From contig OMVW01000001.1 of NCBI GenBank assembly GCA_900314595.1, forward strand, positions 62,001 through 126,000: a DNA stretch of 64,000 nt. The letters are read 5' to 3'. Position 1 is the first letter of the stretch, and every line of letters starts with the position of its first letter. A model generated the notes under the pieces. It saw only the letters and a program-made list of their open reading frames with translations, did no database searches and was not told where the DNA came from. The position numbers were made by a program, and so were the translations under genes. This DNA is from an uncultured Dialister sp. (GTDB lineage Bacteria > Bacillota > Negativicutes > Veillonellales > Dialisteraceae). Below, one piece after another: positions 7,834 to 16,329 of this stretch.

Positions 7834-8781
7834 ATGAAACGTATTTTTCATAACTTTATTTTTCGCTTTGTCATTATGACGCTTATTTTCTTTATTGTCA
7901 CTTCACCGGTTGTCGTCCTTTTCGGGCCCTTTGGCAATCTGAAGCGTGCTGTAGTTGGAGCTATTATGAGGTCCCGTCATCCTCAGTACATCACATGGCT
8001 GTACACGCAGGATGAACTGAATCAGATTCTTGGGGTAGTCAAGACAACTGATACACAGAAAGTCTTTTCTTTCAAGCCCAGGACTGATTCTACACTGAGA
8101 CTGAAGAAAATCGAGACGTCTCGTTTTGTTGGATATCTTCTGGAAATACCGAATCCTACCCGTGTGAAGGTAGCGACAGCAGAGGATATTAATGAGAAAG
8201 GTGACACTACAAGCAATATAGCAAAAAAGAACAATGCGGTAGCAGCCATTAATGGCGGCGGTTTTTATGATCCGAATGGTACCGGCACAGGGCGTCTGCC
8301 ATATGGTTTTATTCTTCACGAAGGTAAATACCTTCTGGGCCAGCAGGTAGATGATAAGGAAAAAGTCGATTTCGTTGGAATGACCAGAAGCGGCAATTTG
8401 ATTGCAGGAAATTATAATAAGAAACAGCTTCGTGATCTGGGAGCCGTTGAGGGACTGACCTTTGGACCGCCTCTCATTATTAACGGTAAGAAAGTAATCA
8501 AGAGCGGGGACGGAGGCTGGGGGATTTCGCCACGTTCAGCCATTGGCCAGAAGAAAGATGGAACCATGCTTTTCCTTGTGATTGATGGACGGCAGCCCGG
8601 ATACAGTATCGGTGCAACCCTGGTCGATTCCCAGAATATCCTTTATGAAAATGGTGCTTATATAGCGGCCAATCTGGATGGCGGATCCTCGACTACCCTG
8701 TACTACAATGGAAAAGTTGTCAATAAACCGGCCGATCTTCTTGGTGAACGTATGATACCGACCGCGTTTATTGTGAAATAA
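7834..8781 (+). CDS. Phosphodiester glycosidase family protein (NAGPA/DUF2233 domain), membrane-anchored
   Basis: 315 aa. A strong hydrophobic anchor at about residues 10-35 puts the body outside the cytoplasm. The C-terminal two thirds match the NAGPA phosphodiester glycosidase domain: AAINGGGFYDPNGTG, GLTFGPPLIINGK, SPRSAIGQKKDGTMLFLVID and AANLDGGSSTTLYYNG. Enzymes of this family cleave GlcNAc-phosphodiester bonds; bacterial members are tied to exopolysaccharide or cell-wall glycan turnover. The next gene starts 10 bp downstream, so they are co-transcribed. The deacetylase just upstream supports an envelope-glycan theme. Confidence 0.85.
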   Translation: MKRIFHNFIFRFVIMTLIFFIVTSPVVVLFGPFGNLKRAVVGAIMRSRHPQYITWLYTQDELNQILGVVKTTDTQKVFSFKPRTDSTLRLKKIETSRFVGYLLEIPNPTRVKVATAEDINEKGDTTSNIAKKNNAVAAINGGGFYDPNGTGTGRLPYGFILHEGKYLLGQQVDDKEKVDFVGMTRSGNLIAGNYNKKQLRDLGAVEGLTFGPPLIINGKKVIKSGDGGWGISPRSAIGQKKDGTMLFLVIDGRQPGYSIGATLVDSQNILYENGAYIAANLDGGSSTTLYYNGKVVNKPADLLGERMIPTAFIVK

Positions 8782-8791
8782 GGAGGACAGA

Positions 8792-9724
8792 GTGAATAAA
8801 AAATTCGTTGAATTTGCAGTCTGCTTTGTCCTTGGGCTTGGCGTACAGGCCGGGGCTTATCTTTACATGGATCAGGTGCTGTTTGCGCCTCTGTCCAGCG
8901 GCGATTATGATATGAGCGACGTGAAAGACAAGGTGGCAGAAGCAGCGGAGAAGGCAGGGAAAAAGATTTTTGCCGGAGTAACCACTAAAGGAAAAGCTTA
9001 TTATTCCTATGACTACAAATACATGGCCGATGTCACTGCTGAATCAGTCACTATTTACAAGGCGGATTCTCTAAACAGCCCGCAGAAGATTGACCTGAAA
9101 AAACAGGGTGTTTCCTTTTTCGAATGGATGCCTGACCGTAATTTGGCTCTTATGGCCCTTTATCCGATTCACTGGAAAGGCGGCCGCTGGGATGTTACCC
9201 TGGCCAGGTATAATCCTGAAGGGACCACCCATGAATCGGATGCACCTATACGCGACCTTCCCAGAAACGCAAAAATCGTGGATGTTGCTTATTCCACGGC
9301 TACCAATGCAGTCTATATGAAGATGGAAGTGGGGAAGGGGCTGTATCGTATTTACAGGACCGATGCGAATTATGATACACGCCGCATTTATGTACAGACT
9401 TCACATATTGGAAAGATTGCCGTGTATTATGATAAAGATCGTCTGTTTTATGATGACAGCCAGAAGGGCATTATATATACTTTCAATGGAGATGACAGCT
9501 CCTGGCGTATTATTTCTCCTCCCGGCGCATTCCGTCTGGTAGGTCTTGGTGATGATAAAACAATTTATGCTGCAAAAATCAATTCTAAAGGAGAAGCCAC
9601 TGCCTACTATACCGGTATGCTGGGAGTGGGGTTTAAAGAAGTTAAGGCTTTGGATACGCCGGTCGAATTTAATTCCATTACTACCCATATGATTAAAGAA
9701 GCTGCGCTGCATTCCAATAAATAA
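8792..9724 (+). CDS. Membrane-anchored protein of unknown function
   Basis: 310 aa, GTG start with AGGAGG (8781-8786) directly before it. An N-terminal hydrophobic segment (about 8-30) is followed by a short charged helical stretch (DKVAEAAEKAGKK). The rest is rich in aromatic and beta-forming residues, with blocks such as FFEWMPDRNLALMALYP, VYMKMEVGKGLYRIYRTD and KIAVYYDKDRLFYDD. These look like successive blades of a WD40/TolB-like beta-propeller, although no diagnostic motif is complete. It is co-transcribed with the phosphodiester glycosidase and ends at a strong terminator. An extracytoplasmic location is likely. Confidence 0.6.
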   Translation: MNKKFVEFAVCFVLGLGVQAGAYLYMDQVLFAPLSSGDYDMSDVKDKVAEAAEKAGKKIFAGVTTKGKAYYSYDYKYMADVTAESVTIYKADSLNSPQKIDLKKQGVSFFEWMPDRNLALMALYPIHWKGGRWDVTLARYNPEGTTHESDAPIRDLPRNAKIVDVAYSTATNAVYMKMEVGKGLYRIYRTDANYDTRRIYVQTSHIGKIAVYYDKDRLFYDDSQKGIIYTFNGDDSSWRIISPPGAFRLVGLGDDKTIYAAKINSKGEATAYYTGMLGVGFKEVKALDTPVEFNSITTHMIKEAALHSNK

Positions 9725-9761
9725 AATCCGTGAACATGAATCCGTCATGCTCACGGATTTT
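9723..9761 (+). terminator. Intrinsic terminator
   Basis: AAAATCCGTGA pairs with TCACGGATTTT around an inner loop that itself contains a CATG/CATG pair; T-rich sequence follows. It begins at the stop codon of the unknown protein. Confidence 0.8.
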
Positions 9762-9817
9762 ATTTTACTGCCTTCAGGCGAAAGATGGAATTTGATGCTG
9801 TCAGATACAGGACAAAA

Positions 9818-9826
9818 TGGTATAAT
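9818..9826 (+). promoter_or_regulatory. Extended -10 promoter of pyrFE
   Basis: TGGTATAAT lies 41 bp before the pyrF start. No clear -35 is present, and no PyrR-type leader hairpin or T run was seen in the short leader. Confidence 0.6.
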
Positions 9827-9867
9827 GATTTTAAATTAGTGATTGTTACAGGAAAGGAGGCAATTTA

Positions 9868-10608
9868 ATGAATAAGGACGAAGAAATCTATACGGCTGAT
9901 GACCGGCTGATTGTTGCTCTTGATGTGGACTCTTTTGATAAGATGAAAGCCCTTGTAGATGAACTGGGGGATCTGGTATCTTTTTACAAGGTGGGTATGG
10001 AACTTTACTATAGCGCCGGCAGTGAAACCATTCATTATCTGAAAGAACACGGGAAAAAGGTATTCCTCGATCTCAAACTTCACGATATTCCGAATACCGT
10101 GGGCCACAGTGTGGCATCGGTGACCCGGCTGGGAGTAAATCTGATTACTGTTCATGCCGGCGGCGGACGTGCCATGATGCAGGCAGCATCCCGTTATGCA
10201 AAAATTACAGCAGATGAGCTGGGGGTGGAAAGACCAAAAATTCTGGCTGTTACAGTTCTGACAAGCTTTGACGATCAGGGATGGCAGGAAGTTGGCGGGC
10301 ATCTCCCTATTCAGGAACACGTACTTGAGCTTGCTGAACTTGCGAAGAATTCTGGAGTGGATGGTGTAGTCGCATCTCCCAGAGAGGCCGCATCTATCCG
10401 CAAGATGGCCGGAAATGATTTCCTTATCGTTACTCCCGGGATTCGGCCATCTTTTGCGCAGACTGATGACCAGAAACGTATTGCTACGCCTTCCCAGGCA
10501 TTTAAGGATGGTTCCTCAATGCTTGTCATCGGCCGGCCTATTACACAGGCAATAGATCCTTGCGCGGCTGCCAGACTGATTTTAAAAGAAATAAAGGAGA
10601 ATGCATGA
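9868..10608 (+). CDS. pyrF: Orotidine 5'-phosphate decarboxylase
   Basis: 246 aa. It catalyses the last step of UMP synthesis, OMP to UMP plus CO2. The catalytic D-x-K-x-x-D array is in FLDLKLHDIPNTV (D68, K70, D73); the phosphate-binding end is TPGIRPS and IGRPIT. The N-terminal LIVALDVDSFDKM is typical of the short bacterial form. The ribosome binding site GGAAAGGAGG precedes the ATG. Its TGA overlaps the pyrE start, giving a pyrF-pyrE operon; the rest of the pyr genes are not in the window. Confidence 0.96.
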   Translation: MNKDEEIYTADDRLIVALDVDSFDKMKALVDELGDLVSFYKVGMELYYSAGSETIHYLKEHGKKVFLDLKLHDIPNTVGHSVASVTRLGVNLITVHAGGGRAMMQAASRYAKITADELGVERPKILAVTVLTSFDDQGWQEVGGHLPIQEHVLELAELAKNSGVDGVVASPREAASIRKMAGNDFLIVTPGIRPSFAQTDDQKRIATPSQAFKDGSSMLVIGRPITQAIDPCAAARLILKEIKENA

Positions 10609-11195
10609 TGAACGAAAAAGAAGTAGAAGTGTTACTTAAAGAAACAAAGGCCATTCTGGAAGGACATTTCCTGTTAACCAGTGGTCTCCACAGCCCTCTT
10701 TATGTTGAAAAATTCAATGTTCTTCAGCATCCTGAATATACGGAAAAGCTGTGTGAAGAATTTGCCAACCATTTTAAAGATATGGGAATTGAGACTGTTA
10801 TCGGGCCAGCTACGGGTGGGATTATTCTTTCACAGGTGACTGCCCGTCTCCTTGGCGTACGTTCAATCTTTACAGAAAGAGAAAACGGTAAAATGACCCT
10901 TCGCCGTGGTTTTAAAGTCGCTCCTGGTGAAAAAGTTCTTATTGTGGAAGATATTGTTACCACGGGTGGATCTATTAAAGAAGTGGTGGATGTGGTTAAT
11001 AAAGCAAAAGGTGATATTGTGGGTATTGGTCTCCTGGTTGACCGCTCGGGCGGTTCAGCTGATTTTGGTGTTCCTCCGGAAAAAGTATATCCACTGCTGC
11101 ACCTGACAGTTCCGACCTATAAGCCGGATGAATGTCCTCTCTGCAAGGCAGGTGTTCCGATTACCGAAAGAGGAAGCCATCATCTGAAAAAATAA
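10605..11195 (+). CDS. pyrE: Orotate phosphoribosyltransferase
   Basis: 196 aa from ATG 10605, which overlaps the pyrF stop (ATGA); ATG 10608 is an alternative at 8 bases from AAGGAG. The PRPP-binding signature VLIVEDIVTTGGS is present, with HSPLYVEKF near the N-terminus and GPATGGIILSQ before the flexible loop. It joins orotate to PRPP to form OMP, the substrate of PyrF upstream. The C-terminal CPLCKAG pair is seen in the variant of the family often annotated as the thermophilic or anaerobe type. Confidence 0.95.
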   Translation: MMNEKEVEVLLKETKAILEGHFLLTSGLHSPLYVEKFNVLQHPEYTEKLCEEFANHFKDMGIETVIGPATGGIILSQVTARLLGVRSIFTERENGKMTLRRGFKVAPGEKVLIVEDIVTTGGSIKEVVDVVNKAKGDIVGIGLLVDRSGGSADFGVPPEKVYPLLHLTVPTYKPDECPLCKAGVPITERGSHHLKK

Positions 11196-11224
11196 TTATT
11201 TTATATATTGAATCAATCGTAAAT

Positions 11225-11251
11225 AAAAACTCCGGAAATTCCGGAGTTTTT
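11225..11251. terminator. Bidirectional terminator between pyrE and the FMN oxidoreductase gene
   Basis: AAAAACTCCGGAA is followed by ATT and CCGGAGTTTTT: a 10-bp stem with A and T tracts on the two sides, placed between convergent genes. Confidence 0.85.
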
Positions 11252-11320
11252 ATTATGCCTTTTATATTTGTAAAAATAAATTCATCAGATGAAATATATA
11301 GTTAATTTAAAGTATGAGAA

Positions 11321-12397
11321 TTAATCTTTAATGGTATGAGGTCCTTCAGTCAACTCAACGAAAAGTTTGTGAACAGTTGTAATTTTATTGATTCTCCATG
11401 CATTGGCTCCACAGAAAACGAGCCCATGGTCTACATCTCCTTTAACAGCGCGGATAAGGGCCTGCGTAATACAGTAAGGCGTCGTGCCGGGGTCACAGGT
11501 TTTAAGACAGTGGAAACAATTGGTTACCGGCATGCGGCACTGGCGGATGGCACAGATAAAAGGATTCAGCAGCGCCCGACCAGGCATGTGGACCGGACTT
11601 TGCACGATGGTAATATCCGTTGGCTTTGATTTGACATACATGTTTTTAAATGCATCAGAAGCATCACATTCCTTCGTAGCAACAAAGCGGGTGGCCATCT
11701 GTACACCGGAAAGGCCAAGAGAAAGGTAATGGAGGATATCATTTCTGTCAAAGATTCCGCCTCCAAAGACGACGGGAATTTTTTTATGAAATTTTTCTTC
11801 AAACTCTTTTACTACATTTAGAATTTCCAGAATTTCTTTCTCGTAACCGTCATTGGCATGTTCTGCCACCTGCTCCCGCGTGTAACCCAGATGGCCACCC
11901 GCCTTTGGTCCTTCAATGACTACCAGGTCGGCCGTGCGGTTATGATGACGGGCCCAAAGCTTGAGAATAACTCTGGCTGCCTTCGATGATCCGATGATGG
12001 GGGCAATTTTTGTATCTGTCCCTTCTACACAAATCGGTAAATCTGCAGGAAGACCAGCTCCAGAAAAGATGATATCTGCACCGTTTTTAGCTGCTGTACG
12101 GGCATAGTCTTCATAATGTTGTCCCCTCCACATGATATTGACACCGATGATTCCTTTTGGGGCTTTTTCTCTCGCCAGTTTCAACTGGCTTTTCAGGGCA
12201 CGAATATTGGCATTTACCGTATTGATGCGGAAATCGGGTTCGTTAAATCCGATCTGGGCAGCTGAAATGACACCTACACCTCCCTCCTTTGCTACCGCTC
12301 CAGCCAGACCGGACAGGCTTACGCCTATTCCCATGCCTCCCTGAATAATAGGAAAGTTGGCAGTTAATTCCCCAATATGCAATTTTGGTAATTCCAT
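11321..12397 (-). CDS. FMN-dependent oxidoreductase, nitronate monooxygenase / FabK-like family
   Basis: 358 aa from the ATG at 12397, which has CAGGAG upstream; a longer in-frame extension is AT-rich and has no ribosome binding site. TIM-barrel flavoprotein motifs: FPIIQGGMGIGVS near the N-terminus, KGIIGVNIM, VIEGPKAGGHLGY (flavin/substrate His) and IPVVFGGGIFDRNDILHYL with GVQMATRF (FMN phosphate). The extra C-terminal region has a Cys cluster, CFHCLKTCDPGTTPYC. The family includes enoyl-ACP reductase FabK and nitronate monooxygenases. Being next to a fab cluster without an enoyl reductase makes a FabK-like role possible, but the C-terminal extension is not typical of FabK. Confidence 0.75.
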   Translation of the reverse strand: MELPKLHIGELTANFPIIQGGMGIGVSLSGLAGAVAKEGGVGVISAAQIGFNEPDFRINTVNANIRALKSQLKLAREKAPKGIIGVNIMWRGQHYEDYARTAAKNGADIIFSGAGLPADLPICVEGTDTKIAPIIGSSKAARVILKLWARHHNRTADLVVIEGPKAGGHLGYTREQVAEHANDGYEKEILEILNVVKEFEEKFHKKIPVVFGGGIFDRNDILHYLSLGLSGVQMATRFVATKECDASDAFKNMYVKSKPTDITIVQSPVHMPGRALLNPFICAIRQCRMPVTNCFHCLKTCDPGTTPYCITQALIRAVKGDVDHGLVFCGANAWRINKITTVHKLFVELTEGPHTIKD

Positions 12398-12481
12398 AGT
12401 AAGCTCCTGTTTGAAATAAAAACATATAAAATATAAAAAATGTTTAAAAATAGAAATTATATAAAAATCGATATTTACTGA

Positions 12482-12510
12482 ATTATATAACAATAAAAAA
12501 ATTAAGTCAA
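12482..12510 (-). promoter_or_regulatory. Promoter of the FMN oxidoreductase gene
   Basis: On the - strand, TTGACT (12510-12505) and a perfect TATAAT (12487-12482) are separated by 17 bp, about 85 bp before the start codon. Confidence 0.7.
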
Positions 12511-12702
12511 TCTAAAAAGAAGAAAAATTCCAAAAAATAACATAACAATATAAGTATATTGTTTATAAAATAAACCCTAAAAAGGACTTTGAACAGATAG
12601 CAGCATGATTTCTCAAAAGTGAATTCTGCCGAATGGATTATTGCATTAGGATAAAAGTACGGGATTTATTTTGACTTTGACTATGCAGTACCCATCCTTT
12701 TG

Positions 12703-12711
12703 TGGTATAGT
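12703..12711 (+). promoter_or_regulatory. Extended -10 promoter of the fapR-plsX-fab operon
   Basis: TGGTATAGT lies 22 bp before the fapR start codon. Two TTGACT-like hexamers upstream are too far away to act as its -35 (23 bp or more). Confidence 0.5.
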
Positions 12712-12733
12712 ATTAACAGCAGGTGATAATTTT

Positions 12734-13294
12734 ATGGAGAAATGTAAAATGGATAAAAATAAAAGAAGAGAAGCCATACAGACTTTGCTCCGCCACAATC
12801 CATGTCTGACAGATGGGGATCTGGCAGAACATTTTTCTGTTTCCATAGCTACCATACGGCTGGATCGCCAGGCACTGGGCATTCCACAAATGCGTGAAAG
12901 GGTTGAGCAGCTTGTTGCATCACAGCCTTCTGAAGTCCGGTCGGATGTAAGGATACTTGATCTGGATATCGGGGAAAAGGGTGTTGGGCTTTTTACCACG
13001 ACTGATGAAATGGCGGATCAGGCAGGCATGGTCTCTGCGGAAAAGTTATATGGGGCAGCTGCAGGATTTGCCCAGTCCCTCGCTGGAGTGCCTTTTGCAT
13101 CCACCCAGGTTGGAAATATAAAATATAAAATTCCTGTGCAGCCAGGCTCTGTACTTATTGTTAAAGGACGGATAGTCCTTGTGCGCGGAAATAAAAAACA
13201 TATTTATGTCAGCTTTTTCCGGGGAGATATGGAGGTTTACCGGGCAAAGTTTATCATGGAAATTTCAGGTCAGATGGAGGCTTCCCATGGATAA
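12734..13294 (+). CDS. fapR: Transcription factor FapR (fatty acid and phospholipid regulator)
   Basis: 186 aa from ATG 12734 (AGGTGA 7 bases upstream); ATG 12749 with GGAGA is an alternative. The N-terminal helix-turn-helix (about 15-60) reads DGDLAEHFSVSIATIRLDR. The C-terminal hot-dog domain (about 85-180), which binds malonyl-CoA in Bacillus, includes AGMVSAEKLYGAAAGFAQSL and KGRIVLVRGNKKHIYVSF. FapR represses fatty acid and phospholipid genes until malonyl-CoA accumulates. It leads the operon fapR-plsX-fabH-fabD-fabG, and its last codons overlap plsX, as in other Firmicutes. Confidence 0.92.
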   Translation: MEKCKMDKNKRREAIQTLLRHNPCLTDGDLAEHFSVSIATIRLDRQALGIPQMRERVEQLVASQPSEVRSDVRILDLDIGEKGVGLFTTTDEMADQAGMVSAEKLYGAAAGFAQSLAGVPFASTQVGNIKYKIPVQPGSVLIVKGRIVLVRGNKKHIYVSFFRGDMEVYRAKFIMEISGQMEASHG

Positions 13295-14327
13295 AATAGC
13301 AATTGACGCAATGGGCGGTGATTTTGCACCATTGGAAATTGTGCTGGGCGCAATTCAAGCGGTGAGGGAATATAAGATTCCTGTCGTACTTGTTGGAGAC
13401 CGGGAAAGGATTATCGAGATTCTTAAAGAAAATCATGAAGATAGTAATCCTCTTATTGAAATACAGCATGCGTCTCAGATTATTGAAATGGGCGAACATC
13501 CCGGTATGGCCTACAGGAAGAAAAAGGACGCTTCCATTTCTGTTGGAGCAAGGCTTGTTAAAGAGGGGAAATGCGGGGCAGTCGTGGCTCCGGGATCTAC
13601 AGGGGCAGCCGTAACGGCTGGACTCCTTGGCATTGGCAGAATTCGCGGCATAGAACGTCCTGCTATTCTTACGCCCATTCCTAATGAAAAAGGTGGATAT
13701 ACTTACCTCATTGATTCTGGTGCCAGCGCTCAGCCTAAATTGGAAACCTATGTACAGAATGCTCTGCTTGGTTATGTTTATGCAAAAAAAGTGGCAGGGA
13801 TTAATAATCCGAAAATAGGCCTGCTGAATATTGGTGCGGAAAGTGCCAAAGGAAGTCCTCTTGTGGCCGAAGCTTATCAGGCTCTCTCTGAACAGAAAAT
13901 TATTCCCTTTGCGGGAAATGCGGAAGGCCGGGATGTGATGACTGGTGACTTTGATGTGGTAGTCACTGACGGGTTTACCGGTAATGTGGTCCTGAAGTTT
14001 GGCGAAGGCGCTGGCAAGCTTGTTTCTGCACTCTTGAAAAATGCCATTGAAAAAGGGGGCCTCAGGGCCAAACTGGGGGCACTGCTTCTGAAATCTGCAT
14101 TGAAAAAATATATGGCTAAGCCTCTTGATTATGCTGAATACGGCGGTGCCCAGCTGATGGGAATCAAAGGTGTAGTGGTTATCTGCCATGGGGCGTCTAA
14201 AGCAAAGGCTATAAAAAACGCTATTTATATGGCAAGAAATGTATGCCGTGAGCATATTGATGAAGCTATTAAGGAAACTTTGGAACAGATGAAGATAGAG
14301 AATGCAGAGAGCGTGGGAAACGTATAA
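13287..14327 (+). CDS. plsX: Phosphate acyltransferase PlsX
   Basis: 346 aa from ATG 13287, overlapping the end of fapR by 8 bp and preceded by GGAGG (13276-13280). The opening IAIDAMGGDFAPLEIV is the PlsX signature; further hallmarks are GNAEGRDVMTGDFDVVVTDG and GVVVICHGAS. PlsX converts acyl-ACP and phosphate to acyl-phosphate, the donor for PlsY in phospholipid synthesis. It is peripheral to the cytoplasmic membrane. Many Firmicutes place rpmF before plsX; here rpmF lies about 13 kb away. Confidence 0.96.
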   Translation: MDKIAIDAMGGDFAPLEIVLGAIQAVREYKIPVVLVGDRERIIEILKENHEDSNPLIEIQHASQIIEMGEHPGMAYRKKKDASISVGARLVKEGKCGAVVAPGSTGAAVTAGLLGIGRIRGIERPAILTPIPNEKGGYTYLIDSGASAQPKLETYVQNALLGYVYAKKVAGINNPKIGLLNIGAESAKGSPLVAEAYQALSEQKIIPFAGNAEGRDVMTGDFDVVVTDGFTGNVVLKFGEGAGKLVSALLKNAIEKGGLRAKLGALLLKSALKKYMAKPLDYAEYGGAQLMGIKGVVVICHGASKAKAIKNAIYMARNVCREHIDEAIKETLEQMKIENAESVGNV

Positions 14328-14365
14328 TATAGAGAAGTGATTTTTACAGGAAAGGGATTCTTGGA

Positions 14366-15361
14366 ATGATTGAAAAACGATATGCCGGCATTCTGGGAAC
14401 CGGTCATTATGTTCCTGATAAAATACTGACTAATAACGATCTGGAAAGAATGGTGGATACCACTGATGAATGGATTCGTGCCAGAACCGGTATCGAAATG
14501 AGGCATCTGGCGGCCCAGTCTGAAAATACATCGGATTTATGTGTGAGGGCTGCACTGCCGGCGATAGAAGCGGCAGGTCTTGTACCGGATGATATTGATT
14601 TTGTACTGGTCGCGACAGCTTCCCCGGATTATGTGGTGCCTTCTACGGCCTGCCTGGTACAAAACAAGCTTGGCCTTACTCATGCGGGAGCCATGGATAT
14701 TTCTGCCGGCTGTTCCGGCTTCATTTATGCCACAGCTTTAGCATCAAACCTGGTAAAATCCGGTATGTACAAGCACATACTGATTATCGGAGCTGAAATA
14801 CTCTCCCGTCTGACCAACTGGCATGATCGTTCCACATGCGTACTTTTTGGTGATGGAGCTGGTGCTGCGGTAATAGGGGAAACGGAGGAAGGCTTTGGCC
14901 TTCTTTCCTCCGATCTGGGTTCCGATGGAAGTTTAGGTAAAATACTTGATATTCCTGCCAGCGGTGTGGCAGAGCCGGTAACACATCGGGCCATTGATTC
15001 TGGCCGTATTTATATCCATATGGAAGGTCCGGAAGTATTTAAGGCTGCCGTGAGGCATATGGGTGCTACAACACTTAAAGCTCTGGAGAAAGCGGGACTT
15101 CAAAAAGAGGATATAGACATGTTTATTGCTCATCAGGCCAACAACCGGATTATCCAGGCTATTTCTAAAAGACTGTGTGTACCAGCAGATAAGATGTGGG
15201 TCAATGTGAACCGTTTCGGTAATACGTCGGCTGCTTCCGTAGGAATCGCACTGGATGAAGCAGTCAGAGCCGGAAGGGTTGGACGAGGGGACATTGTTGT
15301 TCTTTCCGGATTTGGCGCCGGTCTCACATGGGGCTCTGATGTTTTAAGATGGATTTACTGA
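14366..15361 (+). CDS. fabH: 3-oxoacyl-ACP synthase III
   Basis: 331 aa. It starts fatty acid chains by condensing acyl-CoA with malonyl-ACP. The catalytic triad is visible: Cys116 in DISAGCSGFIYA, His256 in IAHQANNRII and Asn286 in RFGNTSAAS. The C-terminal GFGAGLTWGSDVLRW is typical. An AGGAAAGGGA-type ribosome binding site precedes the ATG, and the gene lies 38 bp after plsX in the same operon. Confidence 0.97.
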   Translation: MIEKRYAGILGTGHYVPDKILTNNDLERMVDTTDEWIRARTGIEMRHLAAQSENTSDLCVRAALPAIEAAGLVPDDIDFVLVATASPDYVVPSTACLVQNKLGLTHAGAMDISAGCSGFIYATALASNLVKSGMYKHILIIGAEILSRLTNWHDRSTCVLFGDGAGAAVIGETEEGFGLLSSDLGSDGSLGKILDIPASGVAEPVTHRAIDSGRIYIHMEGPEVFKAAVRHMGATTLKALEKAGLQKEDIDMFIAHQANNRIIQAISKRLCVPADKMWVNVNRFGNTSAASVGIALDEAVRAGRVGRGDIVVLSGFGAGLTWGSDVLRWIY

Positions 15362-15388
15362 ATTCTTTAATTTCGATGAGGCGATAAT

Positions 15389-16327
15389 ATGAAAAAAGCA
15401 TTTCTTTTCCCTGGACAGGGTTCGCAAAAAGTGGGTATGGTCCACGATTTGTATGAAAAATATGATTCTGTAAAAAATCTGGTTCATGAAGCTGATGATA
15501 CGCTGGGGTTTTCCATTTCAGAGATGATGTTTGAGGGACCGGATACGGAACTCATGAAAACTGAATTTACACAGCCAGCGATTCTGACGGCCAGCGTAGC
15601 TGTATGGCAGGTACTTAAAGAACAGGGAATTGAACCCGATATTGCTGCTGGCCATAGTCTTGGTGAATATTCAGCTCTGGTGGCTGCAGGGGCACTTTCT
15701 TTTGCTGATGCAGTGAACACGGTTCATCTCCGCGGCCGTTTCATGCAGGAGGCGGTACCGCTGGGAGAAGGCGGGATGGCTGCAGTCATCGGCCTTAAAC
15801 CTGAAAAAATTGTTGAAATCTGCGGTGAGGTTTCGGAAGAGGCTGGGCCTGTACAGGCTGTAAATTTCAACTGCCCCGGACAGGTGGTTATTGCCGGTGC
15901 TACAAAAGCTGTAGAAACAGCCTGCAAAGTGCTGAAAGAAGCCGGTGCCCGTCGTGCCATCATGCTGAAGGTCAGTGCTCCTTTCCATTCTACCCTTATG
16001 GAACCTGCTGCTGCCAGGCTGAAGGAAGTCCTGGATCATGTTGAGATTCATGATACTACGATTCCTGTTATAGCTAATGTAAATGCCAGAGAAGAAATGA
16101 AGGCCGGTGAAATTAGAAGGAATCTGGTCGAACAGGCAGCTCATCCGGTTCATTGGGAAGAGTCGGTCAGAAATATGATTGAAGGAGGAGTTGATTATAC
16201 GATTGAAGCAGGGCCGGGTACTGTGCTTTCCGGTTTTATGAGAAAGATCGATCGTTCAGTTCCTTGTCATCATGCAGAAGATACCGCAACAGTAGAGAAT
16301 GTCATTAAGTCCTTAAAAGGAGAATAA
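15389..16327 (+). CDS. fabD: Malonyl-CoA:ACP transacylase
   Basis: 312 aa. The nucleophile Ser90 is in AAGHSLGEYSALVAAG and the catalytic His200 in SAPFHSTLM. The N-terminal LFPGQGSQKVGM is the standard start of the family. It loads malonate onto AcpP for FabH and FabF. The gene follows fabH by 27 bp and is 2 bp from fabG. Confidence 0.97.
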   Translation: MKKAFLFPGQGSQKVGMVHDLYEKYDSVKNLVHEADDTLGFSISEMMFEGPDTELMKTEFTQPAILTASVAVWQVLKEQGIEPDIAAGHSLGEYSALVAAGALSFADAVNTVHLRGRFMQEAVPLGEGGMAAVIGLKPEKIVEICGEVSEEAGPVQAVNFNCPGQVVIAGATKAVETACKVLKEAGARRAIMLKVSAPFHSTLMEPAAARLKEVLDHVEIHDTTIPVIANVNAREEMKAGEIRRNLVEQAAHPVHWEESVRNMIEGGVDYTIEAGPGTVLSGFMRKIDRSVPCHHAEDTATVENVIKSLKGE

Positions 16328-16329
16328 AA

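Larger units (their letters stand above)
12398..12733. other. AT-rich divergent intergenic region (FMN oxidoreductase / fapR)
   Basis: 336 bp without a gene. It holds a good promoter for the - strand gene and an extended -10 promoter for fapR. A FapR operator was looked for (an imperfect palindrome of the TTAGTACC...GGTACTAA type) and no convincing copy was found. Confidence 0.6.

Noticed and set aside
12640..12733. FapR operator near the fapR promoter
   Set aside because: Only short GTAC-like fragments are present; no convincing 17-bp imperfect palindrome.
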